Source: Luzula sylvatica
Taxonomy: Eukaryota > Streptophyta > Magnoliopsida > Poales > Juncaceae
NCBI GenBank assembly: GCA_946800325.1
Contig: OX326958.1
Location: forward strand, 8,938,001-9,002,000
Length of the DNA: 64,000 nucleotides
Direction: 5' to 3'
The position numbers and the translations under genes are program-made. Positions within the stretch are counted from its first letter, which is position 1. Each line of letters opens with the position of its first letter. Below, one piece after another: positions 12,128 through 21,762 of this stretch. The notes beneath the pieces were generated by a model. The model was not told where the DNA came from. It saw only the letters and a program-made list of their open reading frames with translations, and did no database searches.

Positions 12128-12372
12128 TGCAGTGCGTTCGAACGCATACAGTCCGTTCAGAACGCACTTGAAGTTTGCACTAGCCGTTTCAAAATAACGT
12201 GCAAGTACATCTTGGGTCCGTTCAAACGGACAATGTCCGTTCGTAACGGACTCAATTATACATAGCATTTTGCGTTCACAGGAACACGAGTCCGTTCAAC
12301 GCACTGAAAAGTGGGTGAACGGATTCCAGGTTGTCCGTTCGAACGCACATGTGTGTTCGTTCGAACGCACAT
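12128..12372. repeat. Palindromic GTTCGAAC motifs (left block)
   Basis: About eight inverted motifs lie within 245 bp, for example GTGCGTTCGAACGCAT, GTCCGTTCAAACGGAC, GTCCGTTCGTAACGGAC and GTTCGTTCGAACGCAC. The core arms are TCCGTT or GCGTT facing AACGGA or AACGC. The block continues on the other side of the nested LTR at 13405-13605. Confidence 0.75.
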
Positions 12373-12374
12373 AT

Positions 12375-13385
12375 TGAAAGAAATACAGTTTCGGATCAAC
12401 CGTAAAAGTGTACACAAGGATAAACGAATGTAGTCGTACATTCGTGGCCATAACTTTCAGTGGGCAAATCCAATTAGAATGGTTCAAATTGGGTTAGATA
12501 GACAATGAGATTATCTACAACCTTCATATAGAAATATATTTCATATGAACGAAGTATAAGTGTCGTTTCTGTGAAATACCGAAAGAGTGCAACAGTATGA
12601 CATACAGTTAGTAAAACAGTCATAACTTTTGCATACGAACTCCAATTGGGCTGGGCCAAATTGGGTTGTGTAGATAATAAGATTATCTACAACTTTCGTG
12701 TTGGTTGATTTTCTGTCAGAGAAATTTATCAATTTCGTCTGGACAGAATACTGAACAGGTTCATACAGTTTTCTGTGTGAAAGGGTGTATATTGGATATA
12801 CATGCCTTTTGGCTAATCCTTATCCTATTAGGTATAAATAGGATTTTCTCTCTCATCTTCACCAAGCAATTCAATCAGTTGAATCATTCTAAGCAAGTGA
12901 TTATTCTGCCCAATATACACAAGAAAAAGAGCAAATTCAGATTTGATCTTTAGTGAGTGAAAGGGTGCGAAGAGAGAGAAATCGAGAAAGGAGTTTCTCG
13001 AGTAATAGAGAATCGATTAGATCGAGCAAGTTCGCCGGTGCATCGTCTAGGCAGGTGCATCCGCGACCGACGTCTTGCGACTCACGGTGGATACAAGTAG
13101 AGGAGCGACAATTGTGGCTCTTGGATTGTGATCGACTCAAGGAGTGAGAAGACGGTCAACGAACGGTGAAAGACGCGTGGTATGGGACGCGCGGATTGTC
13201 ACCAACGTGACAGGAGATAGAAGGCGGCGATCAACCCTTCGTGCGTGATCAATTTCACGCTGGTATAGATCTATCCTTCTATTCGCATCGTACCCTCGAA
13301 GTCATGGCGTGATCTCGGGAATCGGGGAATCGGACCGGGCCTTCATTCCGCTGCGCGGGCCCGGGGTCGAGGATATTCTCCTTCA
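12375..13385 (+). mobile_element. Nested solo LTR, TSD CATAT
   Basis: It begins TGAAAGAAATACAGTTTCGG and ends TATTCTCCTTCA. It is flanked by CATAT at 12370-12374 and 13386-13390. The same LTR family appears at 18519-19518 (inverted), 32487-33513, about 40000-41031, and truncated at 23626-23958. Shared landmarks are GTAAAAGTGTACACAAGG near the start, CACCAACGTGACA-type text and CTGCGCGGGCCCGGGG near the end. No internal region remains. Confidence 0.85.
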
Positions 13386-13991
13386 CATATCCCTGTGACA
13401 TATTTCCGTTCACAGGAAAGATTGTCCGTTCAACGCACTCAGAAGGTGAGTGAACGGATTCTAATTGTCCGTTCGAACGGACATGATTGTTCGTTCGAAC
13501 GCACACATCCCTGTGACACGTTTGGTTCTGATCAAGCTTTAAAGTTTTGATATTTAGCAAGTCCGTTCTGAACGGACTTTGAGTTCGTTCAGAACGCACT
13601 TCCTGCTTGACTGAACTCTTTGTTATTTTGAACATGATTTTACTTGAGTTCTACTAGGTTTGTACCTATGGTTTATTTGTGGCGTATCCCACTCACGGAA
13701 GGCTTCAACATCTCGAGTCTTGATGTATTCCAATGGCCTTCCTTGTGTTCTTCTTTTCTTGTTTATCTTGAGACTTCATGTCCTGATTCTTGATGTAATC
13801 CAATGAACTCCTCCTTCACAAGTCCTCCTTCATCTTCGTATCGTACCTATGTTATCCTGCACTTTTCTGGATGTATACATTAGTACTGACAGTGTTTTGA
13901 AATAATCAAACTACCAGGAAATTTGAACCAACAGTTCATTGTTGTCTAATTAAAATATTCATGAAATATGTAAAATGTAATTTCATGTCTT

Positions 13992-15342
13992 TTTTTTTTT
14001 TTTTTTGCAAAAAAGCCCTTAGGCATATATACATTGACACATTACATAGAGTTTTCGTACAAAATCACATGTCGAGAAAATAGACGGATTTAAACACTTT
14101 AAGCCTAAAACACTTAATTCTATAACCTATTACATAAACTGGAATACAAGAAAGATTCCTCGATATAAAAAATTTCACAATTTTCTTCATAAATATGGCA
14201 TCGATAAACAATGCTTAAACCTCGGTTCTTGAAGACTCCAACGGGACACTAATTGTGAATCGAGAAAAAAAATTCTTGATCAAGTTTTGCGTAGGAAATG
14301 AGAGTGGAACGGTTAAAACGAAGGAAACCGTGAGAGCGAATCTTTCGAGATGAATGCGGTTTGAATGCTAGATGGAATGGTCGAGATGGCCGGTATCCAT
14401 ACCGGGCACCGAACAATTGATTTATCCACGTCATTGAGATTGGATGGATATGTACCGTACCGTACCGTACCGATTTATCCATACCGTACCAATGTGAATA
14501 ACCGATTCGAAATTTGTCGCAATTCAAGTCAAATAGGGCATAACAAAGAAACACCGGCGAATCAAAGGTTGGCAAGGGACTAGGAGCTAGATCTAACCGT
14601 CGCGTCGAAACCTAAAAATAACAAAAACAACCACACAATGACACAAGTAGAGGAAGCCACGGTCCCCGGACCGAGATTTTCGCCACCACGTCACCTCTTC
14701 TTTAACTGCCACGTCACTTCCTCGTCGATCGTCGTGTCGTCGTGCACCTCACCACGTCATCAATCAATTGAAGCTCTGATCGCAATTGAGAAAGATAGCG
14801 AAAATCGAAATAAGAAACCCCAAATCGCAATAGAGCTCTAAATAGAAGGTTATTGATCAAGACAGAAAAATTGGTTGCCGATGCACGTCTGAAATCGCCA
14901 GTTAGGGACTTCTGTCGAAGTTCACTGTCCGTATATTGAAAATGCGGTGGATCGGTTTGGTCGGTTCATGGAGGTTAGGACAGTGGAAGGGAGGGCGACG
15001 CACCGATCGTGCACGGTCACTGTCACATATAATAGAGTGGGGGGGGGGGGGGATTGCCACTGGTATCGATTGAGGCCACAATCACCAATTGAGTCGACGA
15101 AGTCCTCTAAATGTCAGAGGTAGGGTTTTGAGGAAAGTAACCTTCGAGCTAGTGTGTTCTAGGGTTAGGCGATCTCGATTGCGTGCAGGGGAGAGGAGGC
15201 GGAATGGATGGATGAAGAGGGACCCGCGGTAGTGGCCTAGATCGCCGAGGATCGGAGGTAGGACGGCGGTTTTCGCCGAGGATGAAGAGGGAGCGGTTTC
15301 TCCTGCCGAGGATCGCCTAACCCTATTTTATGAACTTACTTT
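13992..15342 (-). mobile_element. Retroposed insert of unknown transcript, 14-bp TSD
   Basis: TAATTTCATGTCTT occurs at 13978-13991 and 15343-15356 and brackets this insert. A T-run directly inside the left end is a poly(A) tail on the minus strand. This is the hallmark of LINE-type target-primed integration. The insert is GC-richer than its surroundings and holds an uninterrupted run of about 15 G (near 15040) and GTACC repeats (14449-14468). A 108-codon minus-strand frame (14249-14575) has no recognised domain. No reverse transcriptase is visible. It may be a processed copy of a host transcript or a SINE/LINE tail. Confidence 0.6.
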
Positions 15343-15356
15343 TAATTTCATGTCTT

Positions 15357-15970
15357 GATGAACGGATATTATCAAAATATTGCATGTTGACCCTTATTAA
15401 CAAATATTTATTATTATGCTTACCATGCACAGTCCAAAAGAGCAACATGCCTAATTTTTGAAAAGTTCGGTCCGAATGTTTAATTTGGAGACGCGAACAA
15501 AGCGTATAAAACGAATTTTAAAAAGTTCGTGTATAATACGCGTATAATACGCGTATTGAACAACTAAACTAAACTGTGGTCAGTTTTCACCCGAATTTTG
15601 TTTCTCTTCACGAACTTCTTCTAATTTTCCGTCGGATACGTCGATTCGATCGGTAATTCTTCCATTATTTTCAATTTCTCACAATTTCCACAATTGATAA
15701 TATCTGCCATTTCTGGTTTATTCCATCCGTAATTTCTTCCAATTGTACTCCAAATTCGTCCATTCGATTTCTCTGATTTCTTAGGTAAATATCTTTTATG
15801 GCGGATAGTTCTTACATGTAGAGTCAAAGCGATATTCAAGGGAATATTAAATTATTTTCTAGAAAAATTTTGGAATTTTATAAAAAAAAATTTCTCTCCA
15901 TCTGCAATTCCGTTAATTTCAACCCCAAATCAGAAGGAATTACCAAGAACCCTAAGCCATGAACCCTCCT
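15357..15970. other. Intergenic DNA upstream of the kinase fragment
   Basis: No gene is recognised. Short GTATAATACGCG repeats near 15525-15560 resemble those near 10670. Confidence 0.35.
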
Positions 15971-16920
15971 TTGTTCTTCCGTCCTCTCTGAAAAAGGCGT
16001 GCAGGATATTTTACCTTGAAGAAATTATAAAAGCTACTAATAACTTTGGGAATGTACTAGGCCAAGGAGGATTCGAGGAGGTCTATCAAGGCGAAATAGA
16101 CGGTGAACTTGTTGCAGTCAAGCGGGCAAGCAAATCTTCAAAACAGGGATTGCAAGAATTTATTACTGAAATCGAGAAATTAGTTAACTATAAACATGAG
16201 ATTGTAGTTAACTTAATTGGATATTGTAGCGAGCGTGATGAAATGGTTATTGTCTACGAGTATATGCAAAATGGAACCCTCCGAGAGAGAATCAAGAGAA
16301 GTGGTTTTTGTTGGACCGAACGTTTGGAGGCTAGCATCGGGGCAGCGAAAGGATTATCATATCTCCATTCCGAACCAAATCCTTTAATTCATAGAGACGT
16401 GAAAACATCCAATATCTTGTTTGATCGAAACCTCCGAGCCAGAATTTCTGATTTCGGTTTGGCCCGAACCGGTCCCGAGGGTGATGAAAGCCATGTCATT
16501 ACTATACCGAAAGGGAGTTTTGGGTATTTAGACCCGCAATATGAGAAGACTCATTGTTTAACTCTTTCGTCCGATACTTACTCTTTTGGGGTGGTTAGGC
16601 TAGAGATCTTGCCCTCAAAACTTGTTATAGATCCGAAGAGGAAAAAGAAGAATCTTGTAGATTGGGCAAGAATGCACCTAGAAAGGGGAGAGTTCGATTT
16701 AATCATAGACGATACACTTAGGACTAATAATTCTCGGAAATCATTCGAAAAATATGGTGATATTATAATTAAATGTATCAGCGAAGAAAGTAAATTTCGT
16801 CCAAAAATGGATGAAGTGGTACATTTATTAGAAGAAGCTTTATTGTTTCAATCAAGTGCAACCACTGATGATATTCACCACTTAAATTCTCATACCCTCA
16901 GTAAGTCCTTATTATTTTAA
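15971..16920 (+). pseudogene. Receptor-like kinase domain (CrRLK1L-like), orphan
   Basis: The frame runs from about 15971 without an in-frame ATG at the domain start (first ATG 16150) to a stop at 16918-16920. It encodes a nearly complete Ser/Thr kinase domain: CRIFYLEEIIKATNNF, GQGGFEEVYQGEI, VAVKRAS (Lys at 16120), IHRDVKTSNILFD (HRD at 16390), ISDFGLARTGP (DFG at 16450) and KGSFGYLDPQY. The GEIDG, TGP and KGSFGYLDP signatures point to the FERONIA/CrRLK1L group. These are plasma-membrane kinases with malectin-like ectodomains; no ectodomain or membrane helix lies upstream. The third glycine of the P-loop is Glu. Core catalytic residues are otherwise present. It ends near a GTAAG donor (about 16901), so splicing into the micro-exons downstream is possible. 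More likely it is a truncated relic. Confidence 0.7.
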
Positions 16921-17328
16921 TATTCACCCCTCAATCTATCTCAATTTACCTATCATTAATTTCATTTCGTTTCTATCGACTAAGGTCAAAATGAGGAAAT
17001 TGGAGGGTCGAGTGAAACACCAACACCAACACCAAATATTGCCAGTAAGCCCCTTATTATTTTAATATTCACCCCTCAATTTATCTCAATTTACCTATCA
17101 TTAATTTCATTCTGTTCTGTCGACTTATGTCAAAATGAGGAAATTGGAGGGTCGAGCGAAACACCAACACCAAATATTACCAGTAAGCCCCTTATTATTT
17201 TAATATTCAACCCTCAATTTATCTCAATTTACCTATCATTAATTTCATTCTGTTATGTCGACTTATGTCAAAATGAGGAAATTGGAGGGTCGAGCGAAAC
17301 ACCAACACCAAATATTGCCAGTAAGCCC
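16895..17328 (+). repeat. Tandem micro-exon/intron units 1-3
   Basis: Units of about 140 bp repeat. Each has an intron-like part (GTAAGCCCCTTATTATTTTAA to the CGACTTA stretch) and an exon-like part, GTCAAAATGAGGAAATTGG to AATATTGCCA, then GTAAG. The exon part starts at about 16984, 17129 and 17267, and a fourth copy lies at 19601 after the LTR insertion. Translated, it reads GQNEEIGGSSETPTPTPNIA. Unit 1 has acceptor CTAAG and unit 4 CTTAG, but units 2 and 3 read CTTATG, which removes the AG. Confidence 0.75.
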
Positions 17329-17717
17329 TGTTGGGGATTATACCCGGCCCCGGGCCCGCGCAGCGGATATGTAGGCCCGGTCCGTTTCCCCGATTTCCGA
17401 GATCACGTCATGACTTCGAAGGGTACGATGCAAATAAGAAGATTAGATTCATACCAGTGCAAAATTGATTGCACACGAAGGGTTGATTGCTAGTCTTCTT
17501 TTCGTGTCACGTTGGTGACAATCCGCGCGTCCCACACCACGCGTCTTTCACCGTTCGTTGACGTTGCCGATTCACTCGATTTCGTCTCCGACTGAATTTA
17601 TTCGTCCGAATCGATCACAACTGAATTTATTCGTCTGAATCGATCACAACCGAATCGATCAAAATTTTGAGTTCTGTAGCCAAAATTATCACGAAAACAA
17701 AATCAGCAAACAAAAAC

Positions 17718-18262
17718 TAGTCCGTTATAACGCACCATGGTCCGTTACAACGGAACCCTAGTTCCCTTCACTCCGTTACAACGGAACTCAAGTCCGTTAC
17801 AACGCTATTTATTCCGGAGTTTGGCCAAAATTTCCAGAAACATGTCCGTTATAACGCAACCTAGGTCCGTTACAACGCTATTTTCTGCAAACCTTTGTCC
17901 AAATTGCCAGAAACATGTCCGTTATAACGCAACCAAGGGTCCGTTACAACGGACTAACTCATGAACTAACTCCGTTACAACGGATCCTATCCGTTACAAC
18001 AGACTCCAAAAGACACCATAGGCATCCCCGCATCCTCGTATCACATACAAGGTCCGTTACAACGGAACCCATGTCCGTTACAACGGACTATACGTTTATT
18101 CACAGTCCTCCTCACATCCCTGCATCATATACAGGGTCCGTTACAACGGAACTCCAAGTCCGTTGTAACGGATTATGTGATTTTCGCAGAAATTCTCAAT
18201 TTTCTGTATCTCATACAGTGTCCGTTATAACGGATCAACCAGTCCGTTATAACGGACTATGC
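17718..18262. repeat. Array of 16 TCCGTTA(T/C)AACGGA palindromes
   Basis: Sixteen motifs start with TCCGTTA (one TCCGTTG) in about 545 bp. Most complete a near-perfect palindrome such as GTCCGTTACAACGGAC or GTCCGTTATAACGGAC, while others have AACGC in the right arm. Spacing is irregular, often in pairs 10-20 bp apart. A degraded stretch of the same array lies at 33770-33866 inside the related element. Confidence 0.9.
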
Positions 18263-18505
18263 GATTTTTCTGCTGTTTCGTCTGTTTTCGCTCGTTTTCC
18301 AAAACGATTATTCATGAAACCTTTTCACGATCATTCCTAGATACTCTCAATCAATTTTTGATCGATCTTTAGCGAATTACACTTGTGATTTTAACGGAAT
18401 TTGATTTTCTCTATATGTAACATCATGCAAACGGGTACAAACTTTGATAACCCGTGCGTATATCGAATATACGACAATGATTCGACCCTCGAATCGATGG
18501 CGATC

Positions 18506-18517
18506 GCTATGATACCA
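18506..18517 (-). other. Primer binding site (tRNA-iMet)
   Basis: On the minus strand this reads TGGTATCATAGC, one mismatch from TGGTATCAGAGC. It lies one base from the CCCCAACA end of the LTR, as expected for minus-strand orientation of the element. Confidence 0.75.
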
Positions 18518-18518
18518 T

Positions 18519-19518
18519 TGTTGGGGATTATACCCGGGCCCGGGCCCGCGCAGCGGATATGTAGGCCCGGTCCGTTTCCCCGATTCTCGAGATCACGCCA
18601 TGACTTCGAAGGGTACGATGCAAATAAGAAGATTAGATTCATAACAGTGCAAAATTGATTGCACACGAAGGGTTGATTGCTAGTCTTCTTTTCGTGTCAC
18701 GTTGGTGACAATCCGCGCGTCCCACACCACGCGTCTTTCACCGTTCGTTGACGTTGCCGGTTCACTCGATTTCGTCTCCGACTGAATTTACTCGTCCGAA
18801 TCGATCACAACTGAAAGAGCCCCAATTGTTGCTCCTCTACGTGTATCCACCTTGACTCGTAAGACGTCGGTCACGGGTGCAACTGCCTAGACGATGCACC
18901 GGCGAACTTGCTTGATTGTTTGATTCTCTATACCGGAAAACTCATTTTCACGGTTTTTCTCTCTTTACACCATTTCACTCAATAGAAATGTGTCTCACAA
19001 ATTTCTAGAATATTCTGAATGAATTAACATCCCTGATGAGAGAGAAATATCTTATTTATATCGTATAGGATTATGATTGGCCAAAAGACATGTATATCCA
19101 ATATACATTCTTTCACACAGAAAGTTGCATGTATCTGTCCAGTATTCTGTCCATACGAAATTGGTAAATTCCTCTGACAGAAAATCAACCAACACGAAAG
19201 TTGTAGATAATCTTATTATCTACACAACCCAATTTGGCCTGGCCCAATTGGAGTTCGTATACAAAAGTTATGACTGTTTTACTAACTGTATGTCATGTGT
19301 TGCACCCTTTCGGTATTTCATAGAAACGACACTGATACTTCGTTCATATGAAATATATTTCTATATCAAGGTTGTAGATAATCTTATTATCTATCTAATC
19401 CAATTTGAACCATTCAAATTGGATTTTCCTACTGAAAGATATGACCATGAATGTACGGTTACATTCGTTTATCCTTGTGTACACTTTTACGGTTGATCCT
19501 GAAACTGTATTTCCTTCA
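18519..19518 (-). repeat. Full-length LTR of the non-coding element
   Basis: This is a 1000-bp LTR in inverted orientation. It is homologous to the solo LTR at 12375-13385 and to the LTRs at 32487-33513 and about 40000-41031. Its 3' end differs from theirs: CCCCAACA here, against ATTCCCTTCA or ATTCTCCTTCA. Confidence 0.85.
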
Positions 19519-19664
19519 AGCCCCTTATTATTTTTATATTCACCCCTCAATTTATCTCAATTTACCTATCATTAATTTCATTCTGTTCTGTCGACTTAGG
19601 TCAAAATGAGGAAATTGGAGGTTCGAGTGAAACACCAACACCAAATATTGCCAGTATGAATATT
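19519..19664 (+). repeat. Tandem micro-exon/intron unit 4
   Basis: Continues the repeat of 16895-17328 after the LTR element. It has AGCCCCTTATTATTTT, an intact CTTAG acceptor, the exon-like GTCAAAATGAGG...AATATTGCCA and a GTATGA donor. Confidence 0.7.
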
Positions 19665-19935
19665 CTATCCTCTCTAATTTCTTATTATATCCAATGGTAT
19701 TTTTATTTGCAAAAGGGTAAATATGATATTTTGGGTCTTTAGAAGGGTAAAATAGTAATTTTATATATTGACCCTTAGTTTTAACGGAGAAATTAAATAA
19801 TTTTTAATTTTTGTATAAATATGATATTTTAGATTTATGAAAGAGTAAATATGATATTTTTATTTTAAGAAGGATAAATGTATAAATCTCCCTATTATTA
19901 AATTAATATTATAATAATATATTTATATTTTGCAG

Positions 19936-20051
19936 TGCAATACGATTTGAAATGGACAGATGGATACATGCAAATGGACGGGGAGCCGTGGAAATATTTT
20001 GTGGAGGTTAAAAGGGTGCCTTTTCAATCCCTTATAATTAACGGGGGGTAA
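19936..20051 (+). pseudogene. Diacylglycerol kinase-like C-terminal exon
   Basis: After an acceptor TATTTTGCAG a short exon encodes WTDGYMQMDGEPWK, then FVEVKRVPFQSLIINGG and a stop at 20049-20051. QMDGEPWK and V(E/D)(I/V)KRVPFQSL resemble the C-terminal accessory-domain end of plant diacylglycerol kinases, which phosphorylate diacylglycerol to phosphatidic acid. Nothing else of the enzyme (C1 domains, GGDG catalytic motif) is in the window. It could be a captured exon or the acquired 3' end of the kinase/micro-exon locus upstream. The match is from memory of the family, so confidence is moderate. Confidence 0.5.
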
Positions 20052-20588
20052 ATTGTGATTTTGATATGTTTATTTGTCATTATATTTATTTGTTTGGGCT
20101 GATAAAAACGAGAAATTTTTCGTGAGAATTAATTGGCGTGTATAGTGTGGAGAAATGCTGTGTTGAGTATGATTGATTCAACGTTGGCCGAAACAGATGA
20201 AATTTTTTTTTGACATTTTTGTTTTCAGTTTTACATTGAATATTCATGATTAAATTGAAAAGCAAATCTATACAATTAATATGATTAAATAAGTATTGAA
20301 TTTAGGTCATGATAATTATTTTGTTAATCAATCCTTTTTGATAAATCTATTGCTGAATAATCTTGAATTAAAATTATCTCAAGTTTATTTTTTGAAGAAT
20401 TTTTTTCATCAAACAGAATTACAAACTTTTATGTAAGACGAGTATATTTTAGAATAATTATATTACATAAACACTGGATTTTAAGAATTCGGAGCTAACT
20501 GATTAAGGGAAGTCTTAAGAATTATCTGGGCCGTTGATCCAGGGAACAGGTAGATCAAGGCTCTAATTCTGGTATAAATATATAATTG
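20052..20588. other. AT-rich intergenic DNA
   Basis: No gene, repeat or regulatory structure could be supported here. Confidence 0.4.
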
Positions 20589-20602
20589 GTTATACTATTC
20601 TC

Positions 20603-21410
20603 CCTTAGGCCTCACAACCGAAAAAATTCATGGAGAGTTCAAGGAGGTGCTCCTATATTTCGCGCAATGCCTTGACGATCTTCATTTTAGCATTTTAGCA
20701 AATACTCTTTGGGCAATTTGGAAGGGACGTTGTGAATGGGTGTTCGAGAATAAAAAACGTAAACCAATGGAGATTAATGAAATGGCACTTTCGATGGCCA
20801 AACATTCAAACCCTCTTCATGATATTCAAATCGGGTTTTGGTCCGTTGGTTACAAGGAGAAGGAGACATTCACTTGTCATTTCGACGGTTCATGGACAAA
20901 CTTAAACGCGGGTTGTGGATGTGTTATTAAGGAAAAAAACATCCGAATTTGCTTTGAAGGTAAATCGATACAAGCTCAATCACCACTTCAAGCCGAGGTT
21001 ATGGCATGCCACTTTGCCTTGCAAAAATTGGTATCGCTTAAAATTGCATCATGCGCAGTCTTCTCGGATAATGAGACCATGATAAATGCAATAACCAATA
21101 AAGGAATAGAGGTGGATTGGCGGGTGTACTATGAGTTTGAAGAGTGTCGGGCCCTCGCTACCGCAAATCCGGGTTGGAATTTCTATATTATATCGAGAAT
21201 AGCAAATGTGGAGGCGGACTCATTGGCGAAACAAGTTAGGTTGCAACAAGTAGTTTAGAGTTTTTGTTGTGTAATTAAGGATTTCTTTTAGAATTTTCCG
21301 TTATGATTAGTCACTAAGGTATCCTACGATATTATTGTAATGTAATGTGACATTTTGTAAATAGTTTACCTACGGGTTTTTATGCAAAAAAAAAAAAAAA
21401 AAAAAAAAAA
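20603..21410 (+). mobile_element. 5'-truncated LINE, poly(A) tail and 14-bp TSD
   Basis: GTTATACTATTCTC occurs exactly at 20589-20602 and 21411-21424 around the insert. The right end is a run of 25 A (21386-21410). Only the terminal RNase H region of the LINE is present, as is usual after incomplete reverse transcription. The exact duplication and long homopolymer point to a fairly recent insertion. Confidence 0.9.
20647..21258 (+). CDS. LINE RNase H domain (RVT_3 type), 5'-truncated
   Basis: About 200 codons are open from the insertion start to a stop at 21256-21258; the listed first codon is GTG because the true start is lost. An RNase H-like fold is indicated by four acidic positions in order: Asp in CHFDGSW, Glu in PLQAEVMACHFAL, Asp in AVFSDNETMI and Asp in NVEADSLAK. 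This is the plant non-LTR retrotransposon RVT_3 type, which degrades the RNA strand during reverse transcription. The reverse transcriptase and zinc finger upstream were not copied. The frame has no internal stop. It is unlikely to be expressed as a host protein. Confidence 0.8.
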   Translation: MLLYFAQCLDDLHFSILANTLWAIWKGRCEWVFENKKRKPMEINEMALSMAKHSNPLHDIQIGFWSVGYKEKETFTCHFDGSWTNLNAGCGCVIKEKNIRICFEGKSIQAQSPLQAEVMACHFALQKLVSLKIASCAVFSDNETMINAITNKGIEVDWRVYYEFEECRALATANPGWNFYIISRIANVEADSLAKQVRLQQVV

Positions 21411-21450
21411 GTTATACTATTCTCAAAAAGAATTTCCAAAATAAAATTAT

Positions 21451-21523
21451 TCCGTTGCTGGGGATTTGAACCCAGGTCTCTTGGGTAAGAGCCGAGTATC
21501 CTAACCAACTAGACTCCAATGGA
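21451..21523 (-). tRNA. tRNA-Glu-derived gene or relic with CTT anticodon
   Basis: On the minus strand the 73 bases fold as a tRNA closely related to plant tRNA-Glu. Features are TAGTCTAGTTGG-like D arm, GGATACTCGGCTCTTAC anticodon region and GGGTTCAAATCC T arm. The anticodon reads CTT instead of the CTC of tRNA-Glu. Weak points are one mismatch in the acceptor stem, one in the anticodon stem and one extra base in the T loop. These suggest a pseudogene. No intron is present. Confidence 0.65.
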
Positions 21524-21762
21524 GCTGTTCGACAACATGAACTTTTATTCTATTAGTTCGATACTCAAGTTTCTCAATAAATCGGGAATTGGGATCTCGG
21601 GTTGGAAGAAAACCATTCTAAGTGACTATCTATTCCGGATGCTAGACAAATCCGAGATTTTAATTCGAGATTTCGACGATAACATTTCTCTCCTCCATCT
21701 ACGGTCTACCTTAACAATGGCAGCTTCTCTTTTGTCGTACTAAAACCTGAGTATTCGAAGCG

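Larger units (their letters stand above)
11509..13933 (+). mobile_element. LTR-type element (probable solo LTR), TSD GTTCA
   Basis: The element starts TGTTGGTTAATTCTAACC and ends TTTGAACCAACA, with inverted TGTTGG/CCAACA termini. It is flanked by the 5-bp duplication GTTCA at 11504-11508 and 13934-13938. Removing the nested insertion at 12375-13385 leaves about 1.4 kb without gag or pol, so a solo LTR or a short non-autonomous element is likely. It carries about a dozen imperfect palindromes of the form TCCGTTC-GAACGGA or GCGTTCGAACGC (12128-12370 and 13405-13605). Confidence 0.75.
17329..19518 (-). mobile_element. Non-coding LTR element with palindrome array, TSD AGCCC
   Basis: AGCCC flanks it at 17324-17328 and 19519-19523, inside a micro-exon intron. 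On the minus strand a full 1.0-kb LTR (19518 to 18519) starts TGAAGGAAATACAG and ends CCCCAACA. After one base comes TGGTATCATAGC, a tRNA-iMet primer site with one mismatch. About 900 bp of internal sequence without gag or pol follows, then only the last 290 bp of the second LTR (17620 to 17329). It is therefore a LARD- or TRIM-like element with a truncated 3' LTR. The internal region is filled by 16 inverted TCCGTTA-type motifs. Confidence 0.85.
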
